Shown in pieces: positions 34,876 to 47,149 of a DNA stretch of 64,000 nucleotides. Positions within the stretch are counted from its first letter, which is position 1. Every line of letters starts with the position of its first letter. The notes under the pieces are model-generated. The model was given only the letters and a program-made list of their open reading frames with translations, did not search any database and was not told the DNA's origin. The stretch comes from Ancylostoma caninum. Lineage: Eukaryota; Nematoda; Chromadorea; Rhabditida; Ancylostomatidae. The translations under genes were made by a program, and so were the position numbers. The stretch covers positions 1 through 64,000 of the forward strand of contig JBAJFG010000232.1 in NCBI GenBank assembly GCA_037903475.1, read 5' to 3'.

Positions 34876-37800
34876 CTATAGCGATGCTCCAATTTCAGAG
34901 TATCTGCCGTCTTTGAGATCTGTTGGTTTGGCGGCAAAACCATTCCCGCCTCTACAGGACCAACTGCTAAACGGCATGTTTGCAGTTGAACTTATAGATT
35001 GTCGTCTTCAGCTTTCTTCACCTGAAATAAGTCCAATAAAATCCACACAATGGTCCAAAAAAAAGTTGTACGTAGCATGCTCGGAGTGGTTGACACTGTG
35101 GCATTATATGTAAAAGTCTGCTGGAAATTCCTCGTCATAAATGCGAAGAAAGCACAGAGAGGAGGGGGGAAAGGCAGCACGCCTTTTTCTCCGAGAATGA
35201 TTCGCCGATTTTCTAACTTATAAGGAAAATCTTGCATTGGTTTATTCTCAATTGTCTACTTTTATTATTATTTCTAAGGTAATCCTCATTAAATATTTAA
35301 TATTTGAACTGGTATTATTCGAGACGCTTTTTTTCTCCCACAATGAGTCGCCGATTTTCTGATTTTTAAAGGAAAATCTTGTATTGGTTTATTCTCGATT
35401 GTTTATTTTTATGATTATTTCCGAGGTAATCCTTATTAATTGCTTAATATTTGAACTGGTACAGACTGATCGTGAATTGTTTTAGTAACAAACCTTTTTC
35501 TTCTTTCCTGAAGACTTCTTTCTTTTTCTTTTCTTTTCTTTCTCGTTCTCTTTGTCTAGTTCCTGTTTTAGGAGCATTTTCCTCTTCTGTTTTCCTTTCT
35601 CATATAATAAACCAATAATAACCATGATGAGTATCAACACCATTACTGTTACTGATGCGGCGACAATAACGATGGTAGTGGAGTTGACGTTTTCTTCCGT
35701 TAAACTGAAAGTGAATAATAGACAATTTTGATCGACGATATGCGCCGCAATTCGTCTATCTTCTCGGCAAGGACTACTACTTCATGTACCCATCGGGTAA
35801 CTGCACTAATGCTATGCTACTGCGCGTCTGCCGGCTAATTCACATGCAATGGCCCTTTTTCCGGCATCTCCCCCCTGCTTTGCTCCGTCGGCCTTCTCAA
35901 CCTTCATGTTTTTCGTCCATCTGACTACTTTGTTCTCCACAGACCTATTTCTTCTTGCCCTTCATATGATCTTATGTTCAAAAACCGTCCTCATTCATTC
36001 TCAAGCAATTCACATTAGATGAGTGGGTCAGTCGCGAGTCTGACGCAGGTTCTAATTTGCGAAGGATTTCCCATTGATCAACGTGGCAAATCTTAAATGA
36101 AAATACGCAGCCATCTCGAGGCCACAAAAGTGATGGTGATTGTGAGACTATGTAAAAGGGTACAAACGAATTAGCGACGGAGGGTGCGCCGTCCCTCGAG
36201 AGTGACGAAGAAATCTTGTCCAACGGGGGACAAAGGTGCGCCGGCGCCTAAATGTGAGGAAATGCCAGAGGATGTTCCCAACGGTGCGATAAGAGCGCAA
36301 AAGTTAGTAAACATTGGGAGGCATATCCAACATATGGCGAGGGTTTGCAGATTCGAAGAAGTGAGAAGACGCCTGGAGACGTGATCTGCGCTGTAACACA
36401 GGTGAGGTCGGGCTATTTGATGAGGTGATGGTGCAGCTCAGCGATGCAGCTTTAAGCTGAATTGATTCATGCAATTCATGCTATGCGCGTGCATTTAGCA
36501 ACATGATGTTCCTTCCATAATGTCGATTGCATTTGTTTCTAAAAAGACCATCCCATGGTTTTCTTCATATGAGAGACAAACAATATCAGTTAAAATGGAG
36601 TTGGTTGGGCCACCTGATATTAGTTGATACTATGATACGTCCTACACGTTCCGAGTTGTTTGCATTTTAGGTGACTACTGTACGTTAAGAGAGCTAGCAT
36701 GTCAGTGCGTTCTGGACGTGTCCGTCAGCAAGTCAGGACGTGTAGGTCAGGTCATATTATCGGTTAATACCAAGTGCGCCACCCACCCAACTCCATTTTC
36801 GCCACCAATATCACTTGAAGTGTCACAATAACCTACAAAACATTTACCATTTGCATGATCATCTGCATTGAATTGGTCGTATGTTTTCGATACTTTATGT
36901 TAAATGGCTTAGCATCTATGTGAGTGTGTCTGTGCAGGATCAACCATTACCGTCAAAAATTAACTACGACATCGATGTAGCGCATCGAGTTATAGGGTGC
37001 GGCAAAAGTATTGTTTGCTTGAAATGGCTCGTGGAAACCTCAGCATTTGGCATAGATGTGACGTGTTTGTTCATAACATATAGAAAACAATGTGGCGAAC
37101 ATTACGAGACTATGTCCGGTCAATTTCACCGCCATTCTTGAGAACAGCCTTAAAGAAAACACAAGAGAAGACGTAAGTGACGCGCCGTAGGGACCGTTGT
37201 CGATTTCATTGTTTGTTTCTTCCAAACAATCCACACGCAAGCCCATGCTGTGGTATGGTCTAGCAATGGTCCTCCAAAGCATCCATGTGGTAAACCCAAC
37301 TGTTCGAAACTGGAGGAGTACGGTGGTCGCTAATTTGAGACGGGAGAGCTCACGAATGATTTTATTGTGCAAACCCCTTCATTGTCTTCACGTTATAAGC
37401 TGCAGAAAAATCTTCTCAGAAAAGGAACGGCCCACTTTTAAACCTATAACCGATCCTACGGAAAGTGCATTTCTGCCGAATATCGTTTCTCGGTCATGCG
37501 GTGATTCTTTGGTGAGTGCACGAATACGGTATAAATCCCCCTTACAATGAACAACCACCTCAGTACACCTCAGTACCGCAGGCGGATGGTGCAGTTTACA
37601 TGTTTTTTTCTAGAAAAGACGATGTTTAACTCACTCAGGACTATAATCCATCTCAAATGAATCCTCCATTATCTCATTGACTACCGTTGTCAATGAATCC
37701 GCCGGAGTCTTTGTTTCAATGGGAGTCGTAAAAGCTGAATAGAATTTGTGTTCGTAGAGTTGGACAGATATGTACTAGCTTTTTTCCCTCTTCAGATCTT

Positions 37801-38052
37801 GTTTTGCTCATGGAACGAAACCTTTCCTGTTATGGCTGTTCATCGACTTCTCAGCTTTTTTTTTCTCAAAACAATGTACATCTCACAAAGTACCTGTACT
37901 TGTATTGGACGAACTGCTGTTCTGCTCTGCCTGTACTTGTGTTGGGCCGAGTGCTATTGCGCCAAGACTTGTCCTCCACATAGTGCTTTCAGCACGGGTT
38001 CCAGAACTGCCTTCAGATTTTTCATAAGATTCTATAGAGCTTTCAGAAACAT
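34876..38052 (-). pseudogene. Membrane-protein family, tandem copy 2, broken in the last exon
   Basis: Exons homologous to copies 1 and 3 lie at 38052-37894, 37734-37635 and 35704-35494 with conserved phases (1, 2, 0) and good donors. They encode a Ser-rich segment, a membrane helix around VIVAASVTVMVLILIMVIIG and a basic stretch (KEKKRKRKKSSGKKKK) about 26 residues shorter than in copy 3. The last-exon homologue (35021-34876) reads VKKAEDDNL and then stops. It also carries a one-base loss further on, so the conserved C-terminal module is destroyed. A shortened protein could still be made, but the simplest reading is a decaying copy. Confidence 0.65.
36592..36799. mobile_element. MITE family E, copy 1
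   Basis: It starts AAAATGGAGTTGG and ends CCAACTCCATTTT. Sub-terminal arms share TTAGTTGATAC/GGTTAATACC and CACGTTC segments with the copies at 45811 and 46444. It sits in the long intron of membrane-protein copy 2. Confidence 0.7.
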
Positions 38053-41000
38053 CTGTAACTAAGAACTGGGAGATGCATAATCTTAGAATCGTTTTTGAGA
38101 CCAGATGATTAACGAACCGCTTGACATTGCGAGGAATACCTAACTAAGGCACAACTTCTGCATAATTTTATCGTGATGTGATGATATGGTATATCATCAC
38201 AATTACGGGTCAGTCGTGTAAACAATGCCGAGTCTCCGATGGATGTTTCCCAGGATAGCGGTTTGTACAACTAGACGCATGTACGTATGCGCTTAGCGCT
38301 CAGACGCGCCGCAGACACAGAGATTCATAGTTATACAGCGACTGCGAGGTATCCTTATCCATATACATCTGCCGCATTGACCGGTCTCCATTGAGGAAGC
38401 GCGAAGGAATGTGCATCTGGAATGTGAAGGAATGTGCACTAATGCATTTCTATAATCATGATTTATAGTAAAGCGCTTAGTCTGTGTGTCACGTGGGTGT
38501 GTGTCAGTGTATAATGAAATTCTGTGATTGGTCAGTGATGAAGTTTACCAGATCATTTAAAAGAGGAGATGACGGGTGTGGTATAAGGTTTAAAGAATGA
38601 GGTGAAGCTCTGATGGAGGGGCGATGAGGGTGCGGCAGCGCCCAAAAGTGGGGGGACATCTCCACAGGGGTGATGAAGGTGCGCCGGCGCCAGAAGTGGG
38701 GGAGACGGGTCCACACCGGTGATGAGGGTGCGGCGGTACCGAAAAGTGTGGAAAACGCATGTAGTTATGTAGTCTATCTAGATTCTTCTTAATTGACAGT
38801 TCATGTGTGTGCACGAGAACCAGCCATCAAAATGGAAAACACCTACATTATCGTGTTGAACGCGTCCAGTTATATTCAAAAATGTGATGAATTTTGATTT
38901 TTACCTTAATTTAAAGGTGTTTTGGGCCACATTTGTCATGTTCAGGCATGCTAATGGCCGAGGATTGTTTTCAACACGGTCGGAATGAGTGAGATAGGCC
39001 CATGATTAGGACCGTATGAAAGGAAAGAGATGGACAGGATACCTTTATAACGAAGAGCGGGAACGAGGCGGACGAGGGATGACACGGATGAGGGTTGCGC
39101 TCGCACAGATGGTGGAGAAAGTGACATGAAACGGGCCTTTCAGGAATTTCAGATGTGCGTCGGCGCTCGGTAGGGAGAAACGGGTCCACCGCTGTGATAG
39201 GTGTGCGCCGGCGTTTCAAAGTGGGGAAATGATTGGAGTCGGGTCCAACCGTTTGATAAGGGTGCGCCGGCGTCCAAAACTGGGGAAACGCCTCGAGTCG
39301 GGTCCAACGCTAGCATAAGGGTGCTCCGCCGTCCCAAAGTGGAAAAAAACGTCTAGAATTGGGCCCATCAGTGTGATAAGGGCGCGCAGGAAAACAAAAG
39401 TGTGGAATATGTCACGCAAGGGTCCACACCTGCGAAAGTAGTATTCCAGCCCTCCGTAGAGGGGAACATGAACACTTATGCGAGGCGAGCGAAGCGAGCC
39501 CAAAAGAAGTCTGAGAGTCCGGCGTTAGCCGGACGATCAGGCTGGTAGTAGAATAAGTCGCTCTAGACTTGCTGTGGTCGAGTTCTCCAGGTTTTCTTTA
39601 GAGGCCAGCAGTCGTCGGTGGTGTGAGAAAGCTCGGCTGCTGTGGAAATGTTGATGGCAGCTCTCACGGAAATTCCCACTTCTGAAATGAGTCGCTTACC
39701 ATGTAGCGGACCGATGGACAATCCCAACAGTAAGTTGAACACCGTGGATGGCCAACTACCTGCGAAGATACTGTCGTGGACACATCTGCCACTGTGGACC
39801 AATTTTTCCGCGCGCCAACTAACGTCTTCGACAGGGTGTGCGTATGTAGTTTAGAGGAAGCTCGTTTATGGAATTCTTACCATTTGCAGGGTTTCGTGGC
39901 GGGACTCATCACGGAACACTCGTCCGCGCTGTGGACACACACGAGTTACCACCATCGTTTACTATGTTTCTCGCGTGTTTCACGCTACTTCATCGTTGTG
40001 ATTAGTTCACCGTATCCAAAAATCCCGATATGCCGCGAAATCTCCAACCCAAAAATTTCCGTGAGCGCTCCCTTTAAATGTGCCGATCATACTCTTTGTT
40101 GATGCTGTGTGCAACGGTGTCTTCCCAAATGTTGACGAACAAAGTGAAGGGATCTAAATTTATTATTGGTTTGGGACTCTGCTTCTTAAATTAAACTTGA
40201 CGGCTTTGTGTGAGAAGAAGAATCTTTCATGACGGAGGCGATGCCTCGACTGTTTGTGTGTGATTCTGGAAAAGTAACTGCAACCTCGTTCAGGTGAAAC
40301 CTTTGGTTGACGATGATGTTCCCGATTTCGACTCTTTAACGGATGACTCCTAAGTTCACCATAGGCAGGCTGCCCTCAGGAGTTGAACTATCATGGATGT
40401 CCCTCCTCGTCATGTTGACCTTGGAAAGCCTCTCTTCCTACTTGTTCCACTGCAGGACGTAGATACCAATGTGAATCCCTTAGGCGTTCTTCTAAGACCA
40501 ATCTTCCGTTGAAATCTTTGTATAGTGTGTGGTTTTCCAAGTGAAACTTCTCTGGGTCTTTATATAAAGTCTCGATTTCGTTTTCGCTGTAGCTGGATAT
40601 TAGAGGATATGTAGGAGATTGTCAAGATTGATTCACATTGATTCACATCTCCTCGTCTGATGCTAAAATGCAAAACTTAGAAATTACCAGTCTTTTTTGC
40701 CAACTGTTCAAACTCCGACAGAAGAAAGATAAAGTTGCACGAGCGTTAGGGTGCCTACCGATGGAGAAAAAAATCAATGACGCCGTTCTTCCGTCACTTT
40801 TTTTCGGTGCAATCACTTATTTAGATTGTTTTGTGCTTTTCCCGGAGAAGACTGAAAGAATGATCATTGAAAAAAATTTAGAAACAAATATGGATGCTAC
40901 TGAAAAATAAAGAAGTCAAAAGAAGTCATGAATGACATGTAAATAGAAATTGAAATCAAAATCGAGTTCCACAGATAAAAATTACTCAAGAAGCAAGTAA

Positions 41001-42203
41001 AACGGTGAGGTTTGCGGCAAATACGAAAAAATGAGGAGAGCCAAACCGAAGGCAAAAAGAACAAGAAAAGAAATGACCAAGTGCTAGAATAATCTGGAGG
41101 AAAAAGCACTGTCTTGTAAAACTGCTGATATCTGGGATCCTCCTCAACATAAGGAGGTGCGCAATCTTAGTTCAGCCGGGGCAACTTGTACGCCTTGGTA
41201 TTTTAGAAGTCCGGGGTCCGGATAATTCTAAGGATGCTCTGGTGATTGCGAATGATAGGATTTTTCTCCGTGATTGTCTTTCTCTTGTCTCGAAGCTGTC
41301 TTCACATCTAAGCAATCGTTACATCGACGAAATTGCTGGGACAAAATTTTCTACGGGCGCTACCTTTGCAATTGCTAGCTAAAATATGGCTTTCCAGTTT
41401 CATAAATAGGCTTGGATGTGGGCCAATTATGGCTCGCAAAATGTGGGTTCTCATCCAGGCAACTCTTGGGAAAGCGCTGTTCTCTGTTCCTATTAACACC
41501 GATCTTGCAAGGATTTTGCATTGTCGTCTCGTAATCATCATCGGGAACACCAGGCTCATCTGTGGGTCGTATGTGTTCTTACCTTTTTTCTACATGGAAG
41601 TTCTCCCAGATTTCTCCACCAAGGTTATTCCATATGCTGTTCACGATTATGACATCTTTATTATACCGCACTGCGAGGCGAGAAGTCAGCTTGCAGAGGT
41701 TCACGCCGCCCCGCACGATGCTGAAAACTGTAGGAACCCTGGCCAGGAGTTCACGATCGCATGACCAAACAAAACCAGACGAGCGAACCAACTTTGGTGT
41801 TCTGCGCCTCTCAGCATTGCGTAGTGTATACGATAACCAATTACGCTAACCAACATTGGTTTGCTTGGTTATCGTTTCATGAATCCCAGCCCTGATGAAG
41901 GTCACCAGTAATAGAGACAAGTCAGGAAGTTGCCATTTAATTGCTCCGCTTGGTAATTTAGCTAAAAGGATAGTGGCTATTCTAATAACATTGTTTGAAA
42001 TTTTTTTTCAACCTAACAACGGAATTAGCCTCCATGGTGTATGTTGGAATAACATCAAAGAAAATCTTTATATCTGCTTTGAACGAATTGTTAATAACGT
42101 GATTAGAACGACTTTCTCTAAAATTTAAATCGCATATACATAACTTCATCTGAAATCAATTCTGAAAAGTTCATCAGTTAGCACTACTATGTTTGTTTTC
42201 TGA
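38053..42203. other. Spacer between membrane-protein copies 2 and 3
   Basis: It begins with the conserved upstream block of copy 2, including a perfect palindrome at 38177-38201. GTGCGCCGGCGC subrepeats and a Helitron terminus follow at 38570-39545. Positions 39640-39790 are related to 61070-61210. ORFs at 40638-40910 and 41308-41764 have no recognisable motif. Confidence 0.4.
38570..39545 (+). mobile_element. Helitron-like element end with GTGCGCCGGCGC subrepeats
   Basis: About seven ~60-bp subrepe units carry GATGAGGGTGCGCCGGCG and GGGTCCA. The end is CGAGGCGAGCGAAGCGAGCC, then a perfect hairpin GTCCGGC-GTTA-GCCGGAC (39517-39534), seven bases, CTGG and T. Hairpin plus CTRR plus T is a Helitron 3' end. 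The 5' limit is uncertain and unique DNA separates the two subrepeat blocks, so the full extent is tentative. Confidence 0.5.
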
Positions 42204-45200
42204 CTATCGCGGTGTTTCAACTCCGAAGTATCCGTCGTCTTTGAGATCGTCTGGTTTGACAGCTGTATCACCTCCCGCCTTTTCAGGATCAACTGCCAAA
42301 CGGCAAGTTTGCAGTTGAGCTTCCAGGTAGTTGGCTACAGCAGCCTTCTAAAATTGGTTGAATTAAATAATAAACTCCAGTGATGACAAATAAAACAAGT
42401 AATGAAAAATAAAACGAGACGAAGCGTAGTCGAAATTGACACCCTCGGCATTATATAGAAAAATGTGCTGTATTTCTCTTATCTATTTTCAACTATCAAA
42501 AAGAGCGTCTCGTCTGCCTACGTACGCCAAGCATTGATGGAGCTGAAGTGTCTACCAGCTGTAAGGGTCACATAGCTTTGCTATCTTGACCACAGGCCAC
42601 AAATAGCTAACTTTAGCAACATCTCATGTTTTTTGTCATGAAAACGATGAAAAACTTCAAATCTAAATATGATTAGCCATGACGGCACCGCAAGATAGCG
42701 GTCCTTCAAATATGTTAGGCTATCATGTCTAAAGGGAGCACTCACAAAAATTTTCACTTTTGTAGTAAGTAATGCCTCTTGTAATCGGTTGCTAGTCGGT
42801 GACAGTAGTGAGTATAACACAAGGAATGATCACCATTTTGCACCACAGCAGATGAACGATCCACTAGCTCACGCAGGCTTGGCAACTTGAAATGCGTGTG
42901 GCGGGGCCCACAACTGCAAGCGCGCAATCAAGCGCATGAAGAATAGCCTCCCGTTTTTCTTTCTCTCGTGATCGACGATGTTTTATCATTATGTATGAGT
43001 TCTAGACCTCTTGAAGGCAGTGTATCACCTCATGATGGGTATCGAGATATTGAGCGATATTAACAGAAATCGATTTACTGGAATTTTTTTGGCCGAGTAT
43101 TTTGAAATTTTGAAATTCTCGGCCAGTGGACGAGAGGGTTCATTTCGCAGCAAGAGCTTGCTGAGGGTGCGGTATGGTTTTTCAACACGGAAATATTTGT
43201 TTGTTTGATAATAGCTGCTGCTGAGAAGTTCATTCTAATGTGCAATCTCAGCTTCTCAACTCCGCTTTTGCTAGCTTCCTAGCAAGGAAACTCGTCCGTC
43301 CCTGTATCTAATTTTGCCTTAAAAATGGGGTTTTTAAGGGTGTTTTCAGAAATCAAGCACATCATTGGAATCAGCGCCTCGAGCTGCACCTGAATCTGTG
43401 GATATCTCGATACCCAACATGAGGTGGGACACTGCCTTTAAAGTGAACTCCTCTGCAGTAGCTATTATTGAATGAGCATGTATTACCGTGTTGGAAAAAC
43501 ATGCCGCATCCTCTGCAAGCTTTTGCTGTAATATGAAGTCTCTCGTCTGCTGGTCGAGAATTTCGAAATTCTCGGCCAAATGAACCCGAAACTTATGAGG
43601 TTCCCGACTTTCCCCTGGAACTTAAAGTAAATCGTTGTGCTCAGCGGCTCCCATATGTTCGACCGGCATGGGAATCTCGAACGGGATCCCTGAGCTGATA
43701 CACTGCCATTGAGGCCCGGAAAAGTCGAAATCTTCGTAGTAAAGATTTCCATGAGTTCTGCCACTATTTATGGGAAAGAGTGGAATAGAACAAAGAATGG
43801 GGGGATTTTTAGAGAACTCTTCGTCCAAACGCAAACCGACCGGATCACATGCCACATTCTGCTGCGCGGCAGTTGGTCTCTGCGAACGTTTCTATAAAAA
43901 GCCTCATTAATGTCTCGTTAACTTGAAATAAGGAAGTCAACCGGTTTGTGGTAACGCACCTTCTTCTTCTTTTCGGAGATCGATTCACTGGAGTCACTCT
44001 CTAAGTTATGTCTTCTACGACGTTTCTTTTTGTTCTTTATTTTAGGAGTTGATAACTTCTTTTTTCTTCTTCTCCTCTTTTCCTCCTCCTCTTCTTTGTC
44101 TAGCTGCTCTTTTAGAAGTCTTTTCCTTTTCTGTTGTCCTCTCTCATAAATAAAGCCAATAATAGCCATGATGATTATCAATACTACTACTGTTACTGCT
44201 GCTGCAATAACAACGATGGTAGTGGAGTCGAGTTCATCTTCCGTTGAACTGAAAGTGAACAATAAACATCCTTGACGTCCTTATTTCATCAATTAATCAC
44301 GATATGTGACTCAGCGCCGCACGCCCATTATGTTATCAACCTAAGGCACATGGGCGGTGTTTCAGCTAATCCTACGCGATCTATTCTAGGAACCATATCT
44401 AATACATTTTACCTAGACATATAAACGCCTTCTAGTGGAAATATTGGTGTGATTTGGGTTATCTGCTATCCAATTAAAAGTTATCCGCGATTATTTTACC
44501 CACACGCTCCGCTGCAGGATATCTCTATCCGACTGATATCTGACTGATAAAGATCAATAGTCTGTGGCATCATCAATTAGTATTATATCTCATCAATCCA
44601 CCGCGTTTGCTCCAAGAAAAATGGACACGTAGAATTTCGAACTTCCAGACTTTTTTGCTCGATTCGCTCGCAACCATTACATCAAAACAAAAGGGATAAC
44701 TGTTGGCACATGCGCGGCATTTCCACGCGAAACCATGTCCTCCCTCCTGGCGTCAACGAGTTTCACACATGTTCTTAGACTCATCATTGTCAGCTATCTC
44801 CCATAGCTCCATGGTGGCGTTCTTTGGATGGCTATGGTAGCTGCAAACGATATACTACGACCTATCAACTGCAAATCACCACTTGAAATTATTAATGTTT
44901 AGCTGGCTATTGAGATAGAGATATGGCAAGTTGTCCAGACCGCTAATGTCTTTTCCACCGCCGTGCGCCAGCAAAACCTATGCGTGCACCTATCGAGCAA
45001 CCACTCTAGCACTGTTACGCGACCGCTGACGATTCACATACGATGACCCACTTTCCAGCATCTTTTTCACCACTAGGCTCTGTCGACTTCCTCATCCTTT
45101 ATGTTTGCCGTCCATCTGTCCACTCCCTTCTCTCTGTGGGCTTCCGCTCAGCCGGAGCAGTTCCGGCTGAGCGGAAGCACGGCCGGCCGGCCTCCTCTAC

Positions 45201-46253
45201 CGTAACCGGCCGGGCTCCGACCCGGTGATTCCCGGCCGGTAATGGTAGAGCGGGCCGGCCGCATGAAGTGTCTGAGCACAAACTGTGTGATAAGTGAGAA
45301 CTTTATCATTTTGTTCTCATAATTTATACACATTCTCTTCACTGCGAAGGTCTCGCTGTGGAGCATGCCATGAACCTCATCCATGGCGACCCCCGGCTAT
45401 AGTGGTGATCGATGTCAGGTACGCGACTAAGCCCTTTTTCTTCACATGGGCGCGCGAGCCTCGAACGCCCGAATGCGATACGCTATAAACCCCTCTCATA
45501 TCTGTGCAGATTAGCTAGATAAGAACCAGTTATGATGGGCAGACTTCTCTGCAACGCAAGCTGATGGGAACAGTTGTTTTGTTTTATTCTCGAAAAATAC
45601 AATTTTCCACTCACTCTAGATGATCGTCCGTTTCATATGAGTCCTTGATCATACTATCCAGTTCTGTTGTCAATGAATCCGCTGGAGTTTGTGTTTGAAT
45701 GGGAGCCGTAGGAACTGAAGAAAACGTGTAGTGTTTGTTGTGGAGTTGGACAAATACTAGGAATTTTTGCTTCAAATTTTTTTTCTTTGGCTTTGGTACA
45801 AAACGTTTCTGGTAAAATGGAGCTGGAGGGAGCCACTTGGTATTAGTCGATGATATGACCTGTCCTGCACGTTCTGTCTTGTTAGTTGATACGTCCAGAA
45901 CGCTCTGATTTATTAGCTTTTCTAACGTACAGTAGTTATCTAAAAGGCAAACAAGTCAGAACGTGCAGAACAGGTCATGTCATCGACTAATACCAAGTGG
46001 CTCCCCCCAACTCCATTTTACCCGAAGTTTCGGTCTACATGACTCATTTTTATAGGCCTCTGAACTTCTACTAAATATGTGAACCTTAGAAAACCACCTG
46101 CACTTCTACTGAACAAAGGGATGTTCTGCACTGCTTGTACTTGAGTTGGCCAAAGCACTATCAGGCAAAGAGTTGCCTTCCGCGGCGTGTTTGCAGGCGC
46201 AGGAATATCGGAACTTCCTTTAGGACATGATTTTAAGGAGCTTTCTGAAGCAT
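42204..46253 (-). CDS. Small single-pass membrane protein, tandem copy 3 (5' end missing)
   Basis: Exons are 46253-46098, 45714-45615, 44248-43960 and 42347-42204. Phases match (1, 2, 0) and the model ends at TAG, giving about 230 residues. After a Ser/Pro-rich segment and a TP-rich exon comes a membrane helix (VVIAAAVTVVVLIIIMAIIG). A basic run follows (GQQKRKRLLKEQLDKEEEEE, KRRRRKKKLSTPKIKNKKKR), then ESDSSES and the conserved end KAAVANYLEAQLQTCRLAVD..GYFGVETPR. The first visible exon is longer than in copy 1 because copy 1 uses an earlier GTGAGA donor at the equivalent place. The donor of this exon, GTGGTT, is ordinary at best. The start codon lies upstream and was not found. Introns contain MITEs and GC-rich hairpins. 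The product is of unknown function. Confidence 0.7.
43012..43436. mobile_element. MITE family D, copy 1 (about 425 bp)
   Basis: The left end reads TTGAAGGCAGTGTATCACCT and the right end reads GGTGGGACACTGCCTTTAA. The arms continue inward with TGGGTATCGAGATAT on both sides. Further fragments in inverted order follow to about 43770. The same family interrupts the mariner relic at 62.8 kb. Confidence 0.65.
45140..45260. repeat. Two adjacent strong GC-rich hairpins
   Basis: Hairpin 1 has perfect 17-bp arms, GCTTCCGCTCAGCCGGA at 45140-45156 and its complement at 45162-45178, with loop GCAGT. Hairpin 2 has 30-bp arms (45185-45214 and 45231-45260) with about four mismatches, rich in GGCCGGCC, and a 16-base loop. 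Confidence 0.85.
45811..46022. mobile_element. MITE family E, copy 2 (212 bp, intact ends)
   Basis: The arms are GGTAAAATGGAGCTGGAGGG and CCCCCCAACTCCATTTTACC. They continue inward with CCACTTGGTATTAGTCGATG and its complement for about 50 bp, so the element can fold almost end to end. Confidence 0.8.
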
Positions 46254-46443
46254 CTGTAGCTAATCACTTGGAGATGTGAGATGTATGATCTTGGGATCGT
46301 TTCTAAGACTGGATGAATAACCAACCGCTTGTCATTGTGAGAAATACCTAACTAAAGCTACATTATAGTTCATCGGAGTCCGATCCGGTCGGATAACGTA
46401 TGATACGTTCCGATCCTCGCAAACGAAGATCAAAACTGGTAAC

Positions 46444-46634
46444 TGGTAAAGGGAGCACTTGGTATCGGTCGATAATACAACCTATCCTACACGTTCTGAA
46501 CTGTTTGCACTTTACGTAACTAATGTACGTTAGGTGTCAGAGCGTTCTGAACGTATCAGCTAGCCAGTCAGAAAGCGAAAGACAGGTCATATTATCGACT
46601 TCTGATAGATATCCCCCCTCCAACTCCATTTTCC
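46444..46634. mobile_element. MITE family E, copy 3
   Basis: The left arm has lost its outer bases (GGTAAAGGGAGCACTTGGTA). The right end is CCAACTCCATTTTCC. It is inserted upstream of membrane-protein copy 3, between that gene and its conserved upstream block. Confidence 0.65.
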
Positions 46635-46821
46635 CCGTACTGGACTCCGATGCACTACAGATGTAGCTTAAGACACAACTTCTACATTGTTTTATCGCTA
46701 TATGGTGATGTTGTATATCATCACAATTATGGGGCAACGGTGTAGACAGTGTCGAGTTTCCGATGGATGTTTCTCACACAGACTGCAGTTTATGCAACAG
46801 GCACGTTACATACGTATGTAC

Positions 46822-47105
46822 CAGTGGCGGACGCAGGGGGGGGGGGGGGGGGGGGCCCCCCCCCCCCCCCGAGAATGGGTCGCCAAATTTTCGAAATTAC
46901 TTTACAATACAAATAAAAATCTTGTGTTAGTTTATTTTTAATTGTTTATTTTTATTATTATTTTTAATATATTTTTTATTTATTGTTTATTATTATAATT
47001 AATATTATTATTAATTTTATTTTCCGTCTGGGTCCCCAAAACGGCGGAGACCCCACTTTTCTTCCCACGCCCCCCCCTCCCGCCCACTTTCTGCGTCCGC
47101 CACTG
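46822..47105. mobile_element. hAT-type MITE with perfect 8-bp target duplication, copy 1
   Basis: The ends are CAGTGGCGGACGCAG and CTGCGTCCGCCACTG, perfect 15-bp inverted repeats. GTATGTAC flanks both sides (46814-46821 and 47106-47113). An 8-bp duplication and CAGTGG-type ends are hAT hallmarks. Runs of G and C lie just inside the left end, with an AT-rich centre. Confidence 0.9.
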
Positions 47106-47149
47106 GTATGTACATACTTTTACTACGCTGTTTAAGACAGAAGTTAAAA

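Noticed and set aside
39640..39800. Segment similar to 61070-61210, considered as a duplicated exon.
   Set aside because: The similarity includes non-coding flanks and stops in all frames; it is more likely a dispersed repeat.
41308..41764. Overlapping ORFs of 83 and 143 codons on opposite strands.
   Set aside because: No motif in either and no splice context; overlapping opposite-strand ORFs are expected by chance.
46837..46873. Poly-G/poly-C run as a possible quadruplex regulatory site.
   Set aside because: It lies inside the hAT MITE and its length differs between copies, so it is best read as part of the element and possibly affected by assembly error.
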